Part shown: in pieces, positions 11,764-21,400 of the stretch
Layout of the letters: each line of letters starts with the position of its first letter
Position numbering within the stretch: position 1 is the first letter of the stretch
Origin: Bolinopsis microptera
Lineage: Eukaryota; Ctenophora; Tentaculata; Lobata; Bolinopsidae
DNA: 64,000 bases
Direction of reading: 5' to 3'
NCBI RefSeq assembly: GCF_026151205.1
Contig: NC_087079.1
Span: forward strand, 1,452,028-1,516,027
Made by a program: the position numbers and the translations under genes
Notes under the pieces: generated by a model
The model's input: only the letters and a program-made list of their open reading frames with translations
What the model was told of the DNA's origin: nothing
The model's database searches: none

Positions 11764-13335
11764 TGGTTACTGTTAACATGGTTACTGTTAACATGGTTAC
11801 TGTTAACATGGTTACTGTTAACATGGTTACTGTTAACATGGTTACTGTTAACATGGTTACTGTTAACATGGTTACTGTTAACATGGTTACCATTAACATG
11901 GTTACTATTAACATGGTTACTATTAACATGGTTACTATTAACATGGTAACTTACTCTCAGTCATGAGCATGGTAAGGAGTCTCGGGGACTCAATGATGGT
12001 CTGTCCGAGGGAGGGGGAGTAGTCCACCAACCAGAACACACATTCCAGACATTGTCTGAAGTCTTCCTCGTCTGGAGATACAAGTCCTGGGGGTGATAGT
12101 CAGTATTTGGATCTGATAAAAACGGCTTTAAATGTGATAACTATGGTAACGAGGTGATTCACAGGGTAGCAAGGGGAATTAACAGGGTAACAGTGGTGAT
12201 GGAAGCTAATAGAAATATCTTTCCCTAGAGGCTAGAACTATGTACTTTATTAACGCATTACGTAATCTACCAGAGCTACAGTATGAGACCATTCAGACCA
12301 AGGTTAATGGTTATACTGTTATCCAATGATTTATCAAATTTAACGAGGTATGATCGTCATCTTCTTAGAGCGTTTGATGTCTGTGTGAAGGTAAAATGTT
12401 GACATCCCATTACTTTAGTATTGCTATACAACTACTACAGATTTATTTAATTGATTAAATGTAAACCATGCAGGCTCTCAACTAGGAGGTTGGTCAGGAA
12501 GTCGGGAATTTGATATAAAATATTGATCAACCAAAACTAATATAATATGGTCAGTGCACAGTTGGTGCATAATATCGAGCGAGTGTACTTAATGTTGAAC
12601 CTTGAATGTTATTGGCTAGTTCCATGAAACTATCGACCACCAAAGGGAGGAAAACACCAGAAAACTCCTGTGACTGAGTGAAGCCCATGCAGCACTTAGC
12701 TAGGAGAGTGCAGAGTTTAGTAGCCGTGCTCCAGGGCACCCTCAACCCCTCAAAATCTTGTTTTATCACATCCGTCATGGTGCTGGGATCATGGAGAGAG
12801 ATGTAAGACTTATGTGGCAATATCCTGCTTTTCATGGTATTGGTAATATTGTTAAAACACTGATCACTATTTAATTACGGTTATAAAACTTCTTGTCAGA
12901 TTATAGTCTGACAAAAACCACAATCATCAGTTACTTAATAACCCTGAAGGTATCATGTTTCAAACCTACCTCATGATCTCGTTCTCCCAGAGCAGTGATC
13001 TGATCTCCCTGTTATCATGCTGTTCCAGCAGCTGTTCTATCTGGTAGATTGGAACAGTAACAACTTCATTAGTTCATTAAATCGATCATTATTTTAGGGG
13101 ATTTATTCACTTTACTTGTTAGTAATGTAGGATTCATCGCGGATATCATTGGATTTTAACAATATTCCCTAACAAATAATAATTTATAACAAACTTGTAG
13201 ATTTTAAGCTAATTGAAAATTATGTTAAAGCAAGCAATAAGTTAAACAAACCTGTAAAAGAAGTGTTGGTATGTTGCTATCTCCCGCTTTAGACAGCTTG
13301 TACAAGAGAACATCAACCTCTTGTTTCGCAGCCAT
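5604..13335 (-). CDS. armadillo/HEAT-like protein, multi-exon, 3' end missing
   Basis: Seven minus-strand exons join with matching phases and GT-AG sites: 13252-13335 (ATG at 13335, MAAKQEVDVLLYKLSK), 12970-13040, 12601-12824, 11955-12086, 9772-9854, 6064-6174 and 5604-5698. The joined product is about 246 residues and open at its end; it is leucine-rich and helical in character (for example CLECVFWLVDYSP, MCLLKLLRVVL, VIFDEVMLKMTEQD, EEVVDLLEVI), as in armadillo/HEAT repeat proteins. No signal peptide or membrane span is seen. I do not recognise the family; resemblance to PSMD5 or SAAL1 is only general. The gene must continue left of 5604, into repeats and corrupted sequence, so the last exons may be lost. 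Introns are loaded with repeats: intron 4 is almost all minisatellite, and intron 5 holds the inverted-repeat complex and cloverleaf element. Exon structure is inferred from sequence alone. Confidence 0.65.
5970..6112. repeat. 49-bp repeat, three copies, spanning an exon/intron boundary
   Basis: Three copies start at about 5970, 6019 and 6068, each with AAAGGTTG.TG.CGTTT.GCA followed by GCCTGGTA. The copy at 6064-6112 is the 3' end of exon 6 of the armadillo-like gene (minus strand). The other two lie just inside the intron and repeat both the coding end and the splice-donor region. Confidence 0.85.
6464..7140. repeat. ~320-bp direct duplication with hairpins
   Basis: 6464-6780 and 6821-7140 align along their length at an offset near 357 bp. 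Each begins GGCAGGAAAGCAGAATTGAT. Each contains a hairpin (6478-6537 and 6835-6894) whose arms are AATTGATATT.CATGCCCC and its near-perfect complement, around a second small stem GAGC/GCTC. Both copies end in the same ATTTAAAT-rich tract. Confidence 0.75.
8040..9525. repeat. ~743-bp tandem duplication
   Basis: The segment starting near 8045 recurs 743 bp downstream with few substitutions. Shared landmarks are GGCAAGTAAAGATG, GCGCTCGCGGCGGAATATTC and GAGAGCTATATATA. Each copy ends at a GGCCAAATTTGGCTC box. Short open frames in the two copies (8245-8442, 8988-9185) match each other but have no recognisable domain and are probably fortuitous. Confidence 0.85.
9556..9720. mobile_element. 165-bp cloverleaf-forming MITE-like element
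   Basis: A 27-bp perfect inverted repeat (9556-9582 and 9694-9720, beginning ATCACATGCCTTCTCATGCG) encloses three consecutive hairpins. Their stems are 9583-9591/9611-9619 (9 bp), 9621-9626/9649-9654 (6 bp plus CCC/GGG inside) and 9655-9664/9685-9694 (10 bp). Each hairpin loop contains the same 14-mer CTCGGCAAGCCTCG (9594-9607, 9631-9644, 9668-9681). The arms abut one another and the outer stem with at most one unpaired base, so either strand can fold into a four-way junction. There is no coding frame. Short size and terminal inverted repeats fit a MITE; a clear target-site duplication is not visible. Confidence 0.8.
9870..10971. repeat. 15-bp minisatellite (GTTACTGTTAACATG)n, main block
   Basis: About 73 head-to-tail copies of GTTACTGTTAACATG, mostly identical. 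Variants (GTTACC, CCATTAAC, GTCACT, GGGTACC, AACACGG) cluster between about 10545 and 10840. Because the unit is a multiple of three without stops, four reading frames stay open for over 1 kb; these are not genes. The block fills intron 4 of the minus-strand armadillo-like gene. Confidence 0.98.
10971..11763 (+). mobile_element. 5'-truncated non-LTR retrotransposon: RNase H end, zinc knuckle, 3' UTR, poly(A)
   Basis: The frame from 10971 to the stop at 11529-11531 begins IRWIAAHIGLWGNEKADELA, the C-terminal motif of a ribonuclease H domain (W-x-H-x-G-x-x-GNE-x-AD). About 100 residues later it has CPMCGDGEETVSHFLGQCP, the CCHC-type finger found at the end of I/Nimb/R1-like LINE polyproteins. 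A 205-bp 3' UTR and 27 A residues (11737-11763) follow. The insertion sits inside the 15-bp minisatellite. ATGGTTACTGTTAA stands immediately before it and again at the end of the poly(A), consistent with a target-site duplication, although in a repeat array its length cannot be fixed. RT and endonuclease are absent, so the copy is dead on arrival. Confidence 0.9.
11764..11947. repeat. 15-bp minisatellite, continuation after the LINE insertion
   Basis: About 12 more copies of the 15-bp unit, resuming after the poly(A) tail. The last four carry CATTAAC or CTATTAAC variants. The array stops only a few bases from the splice donor of exon 4 (minus strand, GTAAGT at 11949-11954). Confidence 0.97.
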
Positions 13336-13748
13336 TTTACAAACCGACTTCACAGGCTTTTTTTTCAGTTACAAACTTGCTTTTTTCTTGTCTTACATCT
13401 AAAGCTGTGCTTTTGTTAGTCAGCTGATTGTTTTTATGATATTTAACAAAAATTGGAATTGACGGATTTTTTCGAGTAACTTTCATAAAATGAAAAAATA
13501 AATAAACTCGCACAATCAAAACTTGCAACAAAACTAACAATAAAAACTTACAATCAATATGAATTTAATCATCGTCGAATTCTATACAATATAAAATTAC
13601 CAACTTGAAAAATGCAACCAAAAACATAGATAGCAGATACGTGATTTAAAAACCCAGAAGAATAATTTTGTTTGATGCATAGTTTACCCATAATTGGCAT
13701 ATTATTCATTTACTATTCATCCCCTCACAGTCTAGTTCCTCACACATT
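13336..13748. other. intergenic, nothing recognised
   Basis: AT-rich spacer between the start codon of the armadillo-like gene (13335) and the stop of the first ISG12-like gene (13749), both on minus. It presumably contains the promoter of the former and the 3' UTR of the latter. No motif was assigned. Confidence 0.4.
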
Positions 13749-15900
13749 CTAACAAAATACATAGTACGACACAGCTCCTCCAGCGCCAACAACTGCAAAA
13801 ACCGGAGCTGCAGCAGTACCAAGAATTGAGGTGGCTCCCAGACTTTGTAACCATGCGAAAGCAGAACCGGCGGCGACATTCCCGAAGTAACCTTGTATTG
13901 CAGCAGCGATTGAACCACCAGCAATTCCATTTGCGGTGAAACCTGTTAACCATGGTAGACCTAGGCTAGATAAAAAGCCGGAAAGAATACCGACTCCTTC
14001 CGCCCCTATTTCACATAGATTGAAACTGAAGATAAATGAAAAAGTTACAGGATATAACATTATTGTAGGGTCATTTTGGCATTTGCCAAAATAATAATTT
14101 TATTGTCATAGTCTATCAATTTATAACTACAATGTATCGGTGGACATAATAAAGATAGACGACTGATAAGAAAGGACCGTGAAGAAGGACGTGGAGAGAG
14201 AAGAATACGAAGGGAAGCCTAATGGATGCGCAGAGGAGATCGCGAGAAGTGGAGCCCTAATGGCAAATGGACTTGAAACTGTTTAGATTCTAAACTTGAT
14301 TAAAGTTGGTTTTATATCATAAGTTTATATGCATGTCAGTATTAGTTCAGTATTTTAGCGTAGTATTTTAGGGCATTTATAAGTGTACGAAATTTAGTAC
14401 AGCAGGGTAGTGCAGAGAGTTCAGTTTAAGGCCACAGGGGGGGGGTCGAGGCCTCAAAAAATGCAAAAAAACATTATGCTTTGAATCAATATATATTTTT
14501 GTGGTGGATACTTTGCCACCACTCATTTGTCTGTAGCTATTTTACTTTTTTTTATAAATGAGGTTAACCAATTCTCATTTAACCTCATTTTTTTGATAAA
14601 TCGATAATGGAGGGCAGAAATATTGATGCCATTACAACTGAAAACTACGATAAGCTTTGTTTTTATTGTTTTTGTGTTATTTCAGCAGTTAAACTTTGAA
14701 AAATATACAAATAAAGGCAAAATTCTCAAAAATCACATAACATAAAAAACAGTTTTTTGCCTCTCCTGAAAACCTCGAATTTTTGACTTCAAAATCTATC
14801 TTCTCCTAGAGTTTTTATCCATTTCACCTCAAATTTGGAACTTATGTTCCTGACATAAATTTAAAAGTTTGTTATGTAACGATTGTTGTAATTTTGCTCC
14901 TAACTCTTTTTATGAGGTTAACCATTTTAAATTTTGTAACCCGCACTCATGGTTAACCTCATATCTCAGCTTTGGAGCAAGATATCATAAATCGTTACAT
15001 AACAAAAACTCAAAATACCTTGAAGAACATTGTTGCCAAGTTACAAGGTTCTAAGTCATAAACTGAAAAAGAAGATAGATTTTGAACACGATTTCATTTA
15101 AAGTTTTCATTTACAATAGAATTACAGGTAAACCTCAAAATTCAACGCGCGATATCTTCAAATAGGAAACTTTGTTTTCGGTAAGGACAAAAGCATTTGA
15201 AAATTTAGATCGAACTCTACAACATATCTCAAAATCTCAAAATCGACCTCGGACCCCCCCCCCCTGTGGCCTTAACACCTCTGTTTTGGGGAGCGGAGAG
15301 TTCATTTTAACATCTCTGTTTTGATTATCAGAGGGTGCATTGTAGCACCTCTGTTCTGGTTACAAAGAGGATAGTTTAGGAATTGTTTAGAGCAGAGAGA
15401 TTTGGGGAGCAGAGAGTTCATTTTAACATCTCTGTTTTGATTATCAGAGGGTGCATTTTAACACCTCTGTTTTGGTTACAAGGAGGATAGTTTGGGATTT
15501 GTTTAGGGATTGCTAAAACGAGTGGGAGATTGTTTATACTATCAGGGGGTATTTAAGAGTGGGCCTGTTGGATGGCAGGACACACCCTTTTTGGTTGAGT
15601 GCCACGGAATTTGCAGTTAAAGTTGACAGTTAAATAACTAGTATATTCGAATTATTAACATAGTATTTGAGGAACACTGAGATATTGTAATTACAATTCT
15701 TAACGGTTTATTCAAATTAAAGTATTTCCCCTTGTCAACTTGCTGAACAAAATATAAAGGAAAAGAGCCTTTTATCAACATATTATAATTAACCATATTC
15801 TATATCGAATCAATAGGCAGTAGGCACGGAAAAAGAAAGATATTTTAATAATTACTCACGGCAGGTCTTTTGCAGATTCTCCTTCAAGTATATATTCCAT
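13749..15900 (-). CDS. ISG12/IFI6-27-like small hydrophobic protein, copy A
   Basis: Two exons, 15860-15900 (ATG at 15900; MEYILEGESAKDL, donor CC|GTGAGT) and 13749-14025 (acceptor TTATCTTCAG), join in phase 2. The product is about 105 residues. The second exon encodes the family's glycine/alanine-rich membrane module: LTGFTANGIAGGSIAA, YFGNVAAGSAFAWLQSLGA and a hydrophobic C-terminus ending YYVFC. This matches the Ifi-6-16/ISG12 family, small membrane proteins (mitochondrial or ER in vertebrates) linked to apoptosis and innate immunity; function in this organism is inference. The 1.8-kb intron holds the TTAA foldback element and the repeats next to it. Copy C lies upstream on the same strand with the same exon phase. 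Confidence 0.8.
14026..14425. other. intron sequence, nothing recognised
   Basis: Left part of the copy A intron. It has a purine-rich patch (about 14165-14260) and no conserved motif or convincing coding frame. Confidence 0.4.
14430..15271. mobile_element. 842-bp foldback element with TTAA target-site duplication
   Basis: Ends are inverted: GGCCACAGGGGGGGGG at the left and CCCCCCCCCCTGTGGCC at the right. TTAA flanks both sides (14426-14429 and 15272-15275). The interior is a long imperfect palindrome. GTTATGTAACGATT (from 14872) pairs with AATCGTTACATAAC (to about 15003). GAGGTTAACC pairs with GGTTAACCTC. AAAATCTATCTTCT pairs with AGAAGATAGATTTT. No transposase is encoded. TTAA duplication is the habit of piggyBac-type transposases, so a non-autonomous piggyBac-mobilised or related foldback element is likely. 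The unoccupied site is visible in the neighbouring repeat. Confidence 0.8.
15276..15500. repeat. ~116-bp tandem repeat next to the TTAA element
   Basis: Two copies, at about 15285 and 15401, share TTTGGGGAGC.GAGAGTTCA and TTTTAACATCTCTGTTTTGA and then TTATCAGAGGGTGCATT. The flanks of the TTAA element are a third, interrupted copy of the same motif. From 15500 to 15859 nothing further is seen. Confidence 0.8.
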
Positions 15901-16117
15901 AATTGACTCCTATCATATCATCAAGTTTGTTTAAAATTCACTCGAATTTATTTAAATAGCTACGGTAATTTAGATACACAATCTCGCTATAGTAACGCTA
16001 TATTATCAAAATAAACTTAACAAACATTGCTTTTATTTATCATCCCCATCGTGTAATACATCGTTGAACTATACTAATTATTTCCTTTAACATTTTGATC
16101 AGAAAATAAAGTTTTAC

Positions 16118-16276
16118 TCAATAACGAATAAATAACAAAGCGGAATTGAATGATCCGTCACCAATTAACTGCTGTACAAAATATGTAGCTCCAGATCCTG
16201 TTGCGACTCCACTCCAAGTAAAGCCCGCAAAATAAGTAGCGCTCGCCGTGACCCCTGTCGCCCACTTGTTGTCATA
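16118..16276 (-). pseudogene. ISG12-like relic, copy B
   Basis: A minus-strand frame ending at the TGA 16118-16120 contains TYFAGFTWSGVATGSGATYF and VQQLIGDGSF. It aligns with the core of the ISG12-like genes on either side (FLAGFTSSGIAAGSAAAA in copy C), but the conserved second half of the module (N-V-A-A-G-x-x-F-A-x-x-Q-S) is lost and the end differs. It is most likely a decaying third copy, though a divergent functional gene with an unseen first exon cannot be excluded. Confidence 0.6.
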
Positions 16277-16785
16277 TAATAATATGTATGTTTGACTAAT
16301 GCATCGATTTACTTAAATGATTTAATGAGGAAGAAAATAATGTCTCATGTGGAAGAGCGTATAATTATAACAGCTGATGAACGAGTCACACAGAAAGTGT
16401 GTCATATTTCTAGTTCAACATTTGATTTAGTTCGGATAGTTACCATAGTCATAAGTGAAACAATCTCTTATTCTAAATTTTTAATAACAAGATAGTGATA
16501 CAAAAACATCAATAAAAGATACTCAAGATGATAATTATGTGTAATGAAATTTATAAAAACGAGCAAGTTGTCGCAAGAAAATTTGCGCAAAAAAGTATTC
16601 TTCTAATTTAGAAAAAAAAAACAATAACATAAAAACATGATTCTTATTTATTGATCATGAATTTAACAACGTGGAGTAAAATTATCTTACTAAATCTAAC
16701 ACGTCCAGATAAGAGTTTTGTTCGCAATAAATTAATGTTTTGCATAAAAAGTCCTCTCAAAATCACTCCTCCCAACAGGTACTTT

Positions 16786-17178
16786 TTAACAGATGATAAA
16801 GAGAGCGACACCGCCTACAACTGCAGCAGTTCCAATTACTGTTGTGGCAGCAACACTCTGCATGAAAGCGAAAACACCCCCTGCAGCCACGTTTCCAACT
16901 GCAGCCTGTGCGGCTGCCGCTGCTGACCCTGCTGCTATACCAGAAGATGTAAAGCCCGCCAAGAACGGTACGCTAGTAGCGATACCTGCCCCAATGGAGC
17001 CTAGTCCTCCAACAAGTGCACAAATACCCCTGCAATATTAGGAAATATATATATTATATAATAATAATAGGAGATAATAGTTTCATGATGGAAAAAGTGT
17101 TATTCTGAACATTAAATTATGGAATCATTATTTCGCAAGCTTTTCAACGGATACATTAAATTGAAATACTTACGGCAT
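16786..17178 (-). CDS. ISG12/IFI6-27-like small hydrophobic protein, copy C
   Basis: A very short first coding exon, 17174-17178 (ATGCC, donor GTAAGT), joins 16786-17029 (acceptor TTGCAG, stop TAA at 16786-16788) in phase 2 to give an 82-residue protein starting MPGICALVGGLGSIGAG. The sequence is almost entirely small and hydrophobic residues: FLAGFTSSGIAAGSAAAA, AAVGNVAAGGVFAFMQSV and a C-terminal hydrophobic segment ending FIIC. These are the hallmarks of the Ifi-6-16/ISG12 family (membrane-embedded, innate immunity and apoptosis in vertebrates). It is shorter than copy A at the N-terminus but shares the CC|G exon phase, supporting tandem duplication. Confidence 0.85.
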
Positions 17179-17715
17179 CTTTGTGAATTTCTTTTCTACG
17201 GAAAGTTAAAATTAGTTATACAAATTATGATATTCTGAGAATTGCGTCAATTAGTTAATGATTAAGAGGAGAATTAAGAGGAGAAAGTAGATAATTCAAC
17301 GAGAATAGACTAAATTAATAACCGATAAACGAGTCACAAAATAAGTGTAACGTTACGTTAGCACTATCATCTCATCGCAACCAAATGAAATGTCTTGTTT
17401 TCTAATTATGACAAGGCTACATTAATACTACTAAAAAAATAATTAGCTACATTTTAATTTTTAGTATATTTAAGTATTGTTAGTAGTTACTCCAATGCTT
17501 AAGACCCAGGCATGGCATGGTTAAATAATTCAACTAGGCTTCACGACACGTGGAAATTGATTATTTAATTACAGGATCAGGGTTTTATACTAGTATAAAC
17601 TGCAACTGGATGCCATTATATTATATTAATTTGAGTTAATTATTCATAGTGATTCATAACTTAACAAAATATAACTACATTTTGGGTTGAAACAACATAC
17701 AAGATAGCAATGGTA
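17179..17715. other. AT-rich spacer, nothing recognised
   Basis: Probably the promoter side of ISG12-like copy C. Two short direct repeats of GAGGAGAATTAAG lie near 17265. No gene is seen. Confidence 0.4.
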
Positions 17716-17734
17716 AGAACTCTAGGTTACAATT

Positions 17735-18448
17735 ATTAGAGTTGCTCGGTTTATACAATTAGAGTTGCTAGGTTACAATTAGAGTTGCTAAGTTACAATT
17801 AGAGTTGCTACGTTACAATTAGAGTTGCTACGTTACAATTAGAGTTGCAAGGTTACAATTAGAGTTGCTAAGTTACAATTAGAGTTGCTACGTTACAATT
17901 AGAGTTGCTACGTTACAATTAGAGTTGCTACGTTACAATTAGAGTTGCTAGGTTACAATTAGAGTTGCTAGGTTACAATTAGAGTTGCTAGGTTACAATT
18001 AGAGTTGCTACGTTACAATTAGAGTTGCTACGTTACAATTAGAGTTGCAAGGTTACAATTAGAGTTGCTAAGTTACAATTAGAGTTGCTACGTTACAATT
18101 AGAGTTGCTACGTTACAATTAGAGTTGCTACGTTACAATTAGAGTTGCTACGTTACAATTAGAGTTGCAAGGTTACAATTAGAGTTGCTAAGTTACAATT
18201 AGAGTTGCTACGTTACAATTAGAGTTGCTACGTTACAATTAGAGTTGCTACGTTACAATTAGAGTTGCTAGGTTACAATTAGAGTTGCTAGGTTACAATT
18301 AGAGTTGCTAGGTTACAATTAGAGTTGCTAGGTTACAATTAGAGTTGCTAAGTTACAATTAGAGTTGCTAGGTTACAATTAGAGTTGCTACGTTACAATT
18401 AGAGTTGCTAGGTTACAATTAGAGTTGCTAGGTTACAATTAGAGTTGC
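17735..18448. repeat. 20-bp minisatellite (GGTTACAATTAGAGTTGCTA)n
   Basis: About 35 head-to-tail copies. One position varies among A, C and G (CTAAGTT, CTACGTT, CTAGGTT), and some units have GCAAGG. The variants follow an ordered pattern: a GCAAGG unit, then an A unit, then runs of C units and of G units, repeated about three times. This indicates a higher-order repeat. Confidence 0.97.
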
Positions 18449-21400
18449 TGCGAAGTACACAAATTTAAAAGACGAACTCAAGTATAATAAATCGTACAGA
18501 ATTCAAGGATGGGGTGAGTGCTCATGTGATACTGATAACAGATAAATAACATGGTCTGTGAGTGTGATGGCTGAAGCGGCAATGCAAGATACGTGAAATA
18601 TAGGAAAGTATGATATAAGAGCAGACTATAGTAGAGCTGGCCATTCTATTGGTCAGTTTGCACGTGCATCAGGGTAAATAATGACGTCACGCCTCTTACA
18701 AGCTGTTAAACAGTGCAGCTGTAACAAGACACCAACAATATGAACTCAGAGGTGAGATTGTGCATTATGGCGCTGCTGCAAATGCGGACTATAGAGAAAT
18801 GAGGTGTAATGGACTGATGATTATAATTAATAGGACGGATGTAAATTGTAAATGATAATCACAGTCACTTCGACTTTACTGCTTATTCTGTAGATAACGA
18901 ATGTAGATAATAATCACAGTCGCTTGGACTTATTGTGAACATAACACACGGACTGTTATGCTAGAGTAATATGGTAAAGTTGAGGCATCATTTTAAATCT
19001 GGCAGATGTCTTATACAATCGCTTATTATAATTAATGAACCTTTATTGTTATATAGATGGACATTTTTTAGGTTTATATTAGAGTTGCATGGAGAATGAA
19101 ATAAAACGAGGAGATTGATTTAAATCAACAACTTAACATTGTTATTACATAACCAATAATGTTGTTAAACAGCATTTAAAGATAACATGAGGTTAATATT
19201 TTATCAAGATAGCAACACATGTTGATATAATAACAATAACATATTATTATTAACGAGTAAGATAACAAAACATCAATTAGGATACAAATTATACCAGCAT
19301 TATTAAGGTTATTATAAATTTATAAGTTTATAAAAACGTGTTGTTTTATAAGTTTATAAGTTCAATGGCGTTCAACCCAAGAATAAGATCTAAATTTAAA
19401 TTAAAGACTCGAAGGATTATTAAACAACTAATGATGATAATTTTAGGTATCGTTCGACTCTTCAAACCGATTTACGGTACCCTATTCCTTCAAATTTTAG
19501 TTCAACATAATATTATAAGCATACCTACAGGTTATTCGACATTCTGCAAAATAAATTCAGAAGATTATTTCGTTTAAAATGTTGTCTTAACTATTCATCA
19601 GAATACAAAAAAAGAGATTCTATTGTTTAAAAACCCAGTAGATATATTCCATAGGCTCGATTATCACAAAAATTTCAAAAACGAATACTGCATGAACGGG
19701 TACAGCCCATAAACTGCATTTAAACAGGACATGCAAAAAAAGATTAATAACAAATAATTCAGCAATTTCAAAGTATTAAAGCATTTAGTTAATTCCGTTA
19801 TGCATCATGAGTTAACCAGGTGTTATCGAGTTTTCAAACTGAGTTTCTAAACCAGCAAAATTTACAAAATTTTATAAACCCACAACAAATTAAACTTTAT
19901 AACCAAACTAGCAACTGCATCAAACCAATTAAACACTAGCTATGATTTCATATCCAGATAAACCGATATAAATGTTGAATAATATTAATGCTATCAAAAA
20001 TGATCAGAGTAGATATATGATTAAGGATGTTGCTCTTATCTTGAAAGAAGTTTTATAATTATAAACCTATCAGTTACACCTACCAAAAGTTTAATTGCCA
20101 TAATAATTATTATATGTTAATAAGAAAAATAATCGATACAAAACGCAAGTTAATTGAGCAATTTAAAAGTAAATTATGTTGAATTTCATAGCACGAGACC
20201 ATGACACATATTACATAATATCCTGAAATTTGGGCTTGCTCAAAAAATTTCAGGAGGGAAGCTCCAAAAGATTTATCCCAATGATTTAACGATTTTTGTC
20301 AATTGCAAGGCCTTGCAGTGTTTATATCTTTATCTTTTAACGAGTAAATGAAATGATCCAGATTCACGAATTTAGTACTGATTAATAACAATTCGACAAT
20401 TATTACAGACAGCGAATTGTTGAACCAAAAATAAACGCGTGTTTAGTCCCGTATCTAGCTCCCGCACTAAATTCTGGTTCAAGTTAGAAAAAGTAGCAAA
20501 AATTTAAATACAGATTAGTTAACAGCAGTAGAGATTGTTAAAGCTAATCGGTGATGGTTAATAGGAAATGAGTTCTGGTATTATCTCTCTTATCAGTTAA
20601 TGTGCTGTTTCTGCCAACAGATTCTTACGGAAGTGTAATGTGTATACTCTACTCACAAAAACGTTTCAACCTACCAAGTTGTATTCTAGATCCTTATTTG
20701 GAGATAAGAAACTGAGCACTGTTTCTACTGCATGTACTTCATACAAAAACACCAATAATACGGAACGCTGTTTGAAGCACCACGTGTTACGTTAGTTTTG
20801 TTATTTCATATTTCATAGATAATACTTTAGACAGGCTAGGTGTCGCAATAAAGTTTGAATTCCTAGATTATATATGAATTGAGCTAGTACTGTACAGTGA
20901 ATTGAGATGCTAAGTGTATTATAATCTCACAAATAATGTGAAGCTATGAGGACTGTAACAGCTGGTACAAGGAGTGGTTTGCTAGTTCATGTCAAAGACA
21001 AGGAGAGAAAGGAGAGAGAAGAAAGAGAAAAGAACGAGAGAAAGCTGTGTATTTAAAAATATAATGTAAGTTATGTCATTACATCTATAAATAAAGGCTA
21101 AAGAGTTAGGGACTTGAAGAAGAGGGAGTATATACATTGTCCACATATTATGATACAGAGAAACGCTATCTTAGGCGAGAAGGAGTAGGACTCCTCGAAC
21201 TACATTCAATCCTACTGTAAAGTCCTCAATAAATGTAAAGATTTGTAGTGTTAAAATTAGTTAAAAACATATAATACTAGAAACCCACCGCTAGTCGAAA
21301 GCTTTGTTCGAGGAAATTTTAAGCATCAGTTATGTTTTAATTTCTCTTCATCATATAGCCCCAAAACGATACTTTTTACCGCATCAAAAAATTTCAATCA

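Noticed and set aside
5604..13335. Naming the armadillo-like gene as PSMD5 or SAAL1
   Set aside because: Helical pattern and a few short words are similar, but there is no sustained alignment that I can vouch for.
17735..18448. CRISPR-like regular repeats
   Set aside because: The 20-bp units are directly adjacent without spacers, in a eukaryotic genome; this is a minisatellite.
19338..19577. 79-codon frame starting in AT-rich DNA
   Set aside because: No domain, no splice context and unremarkable composition for AT-rich non-coding DNA.
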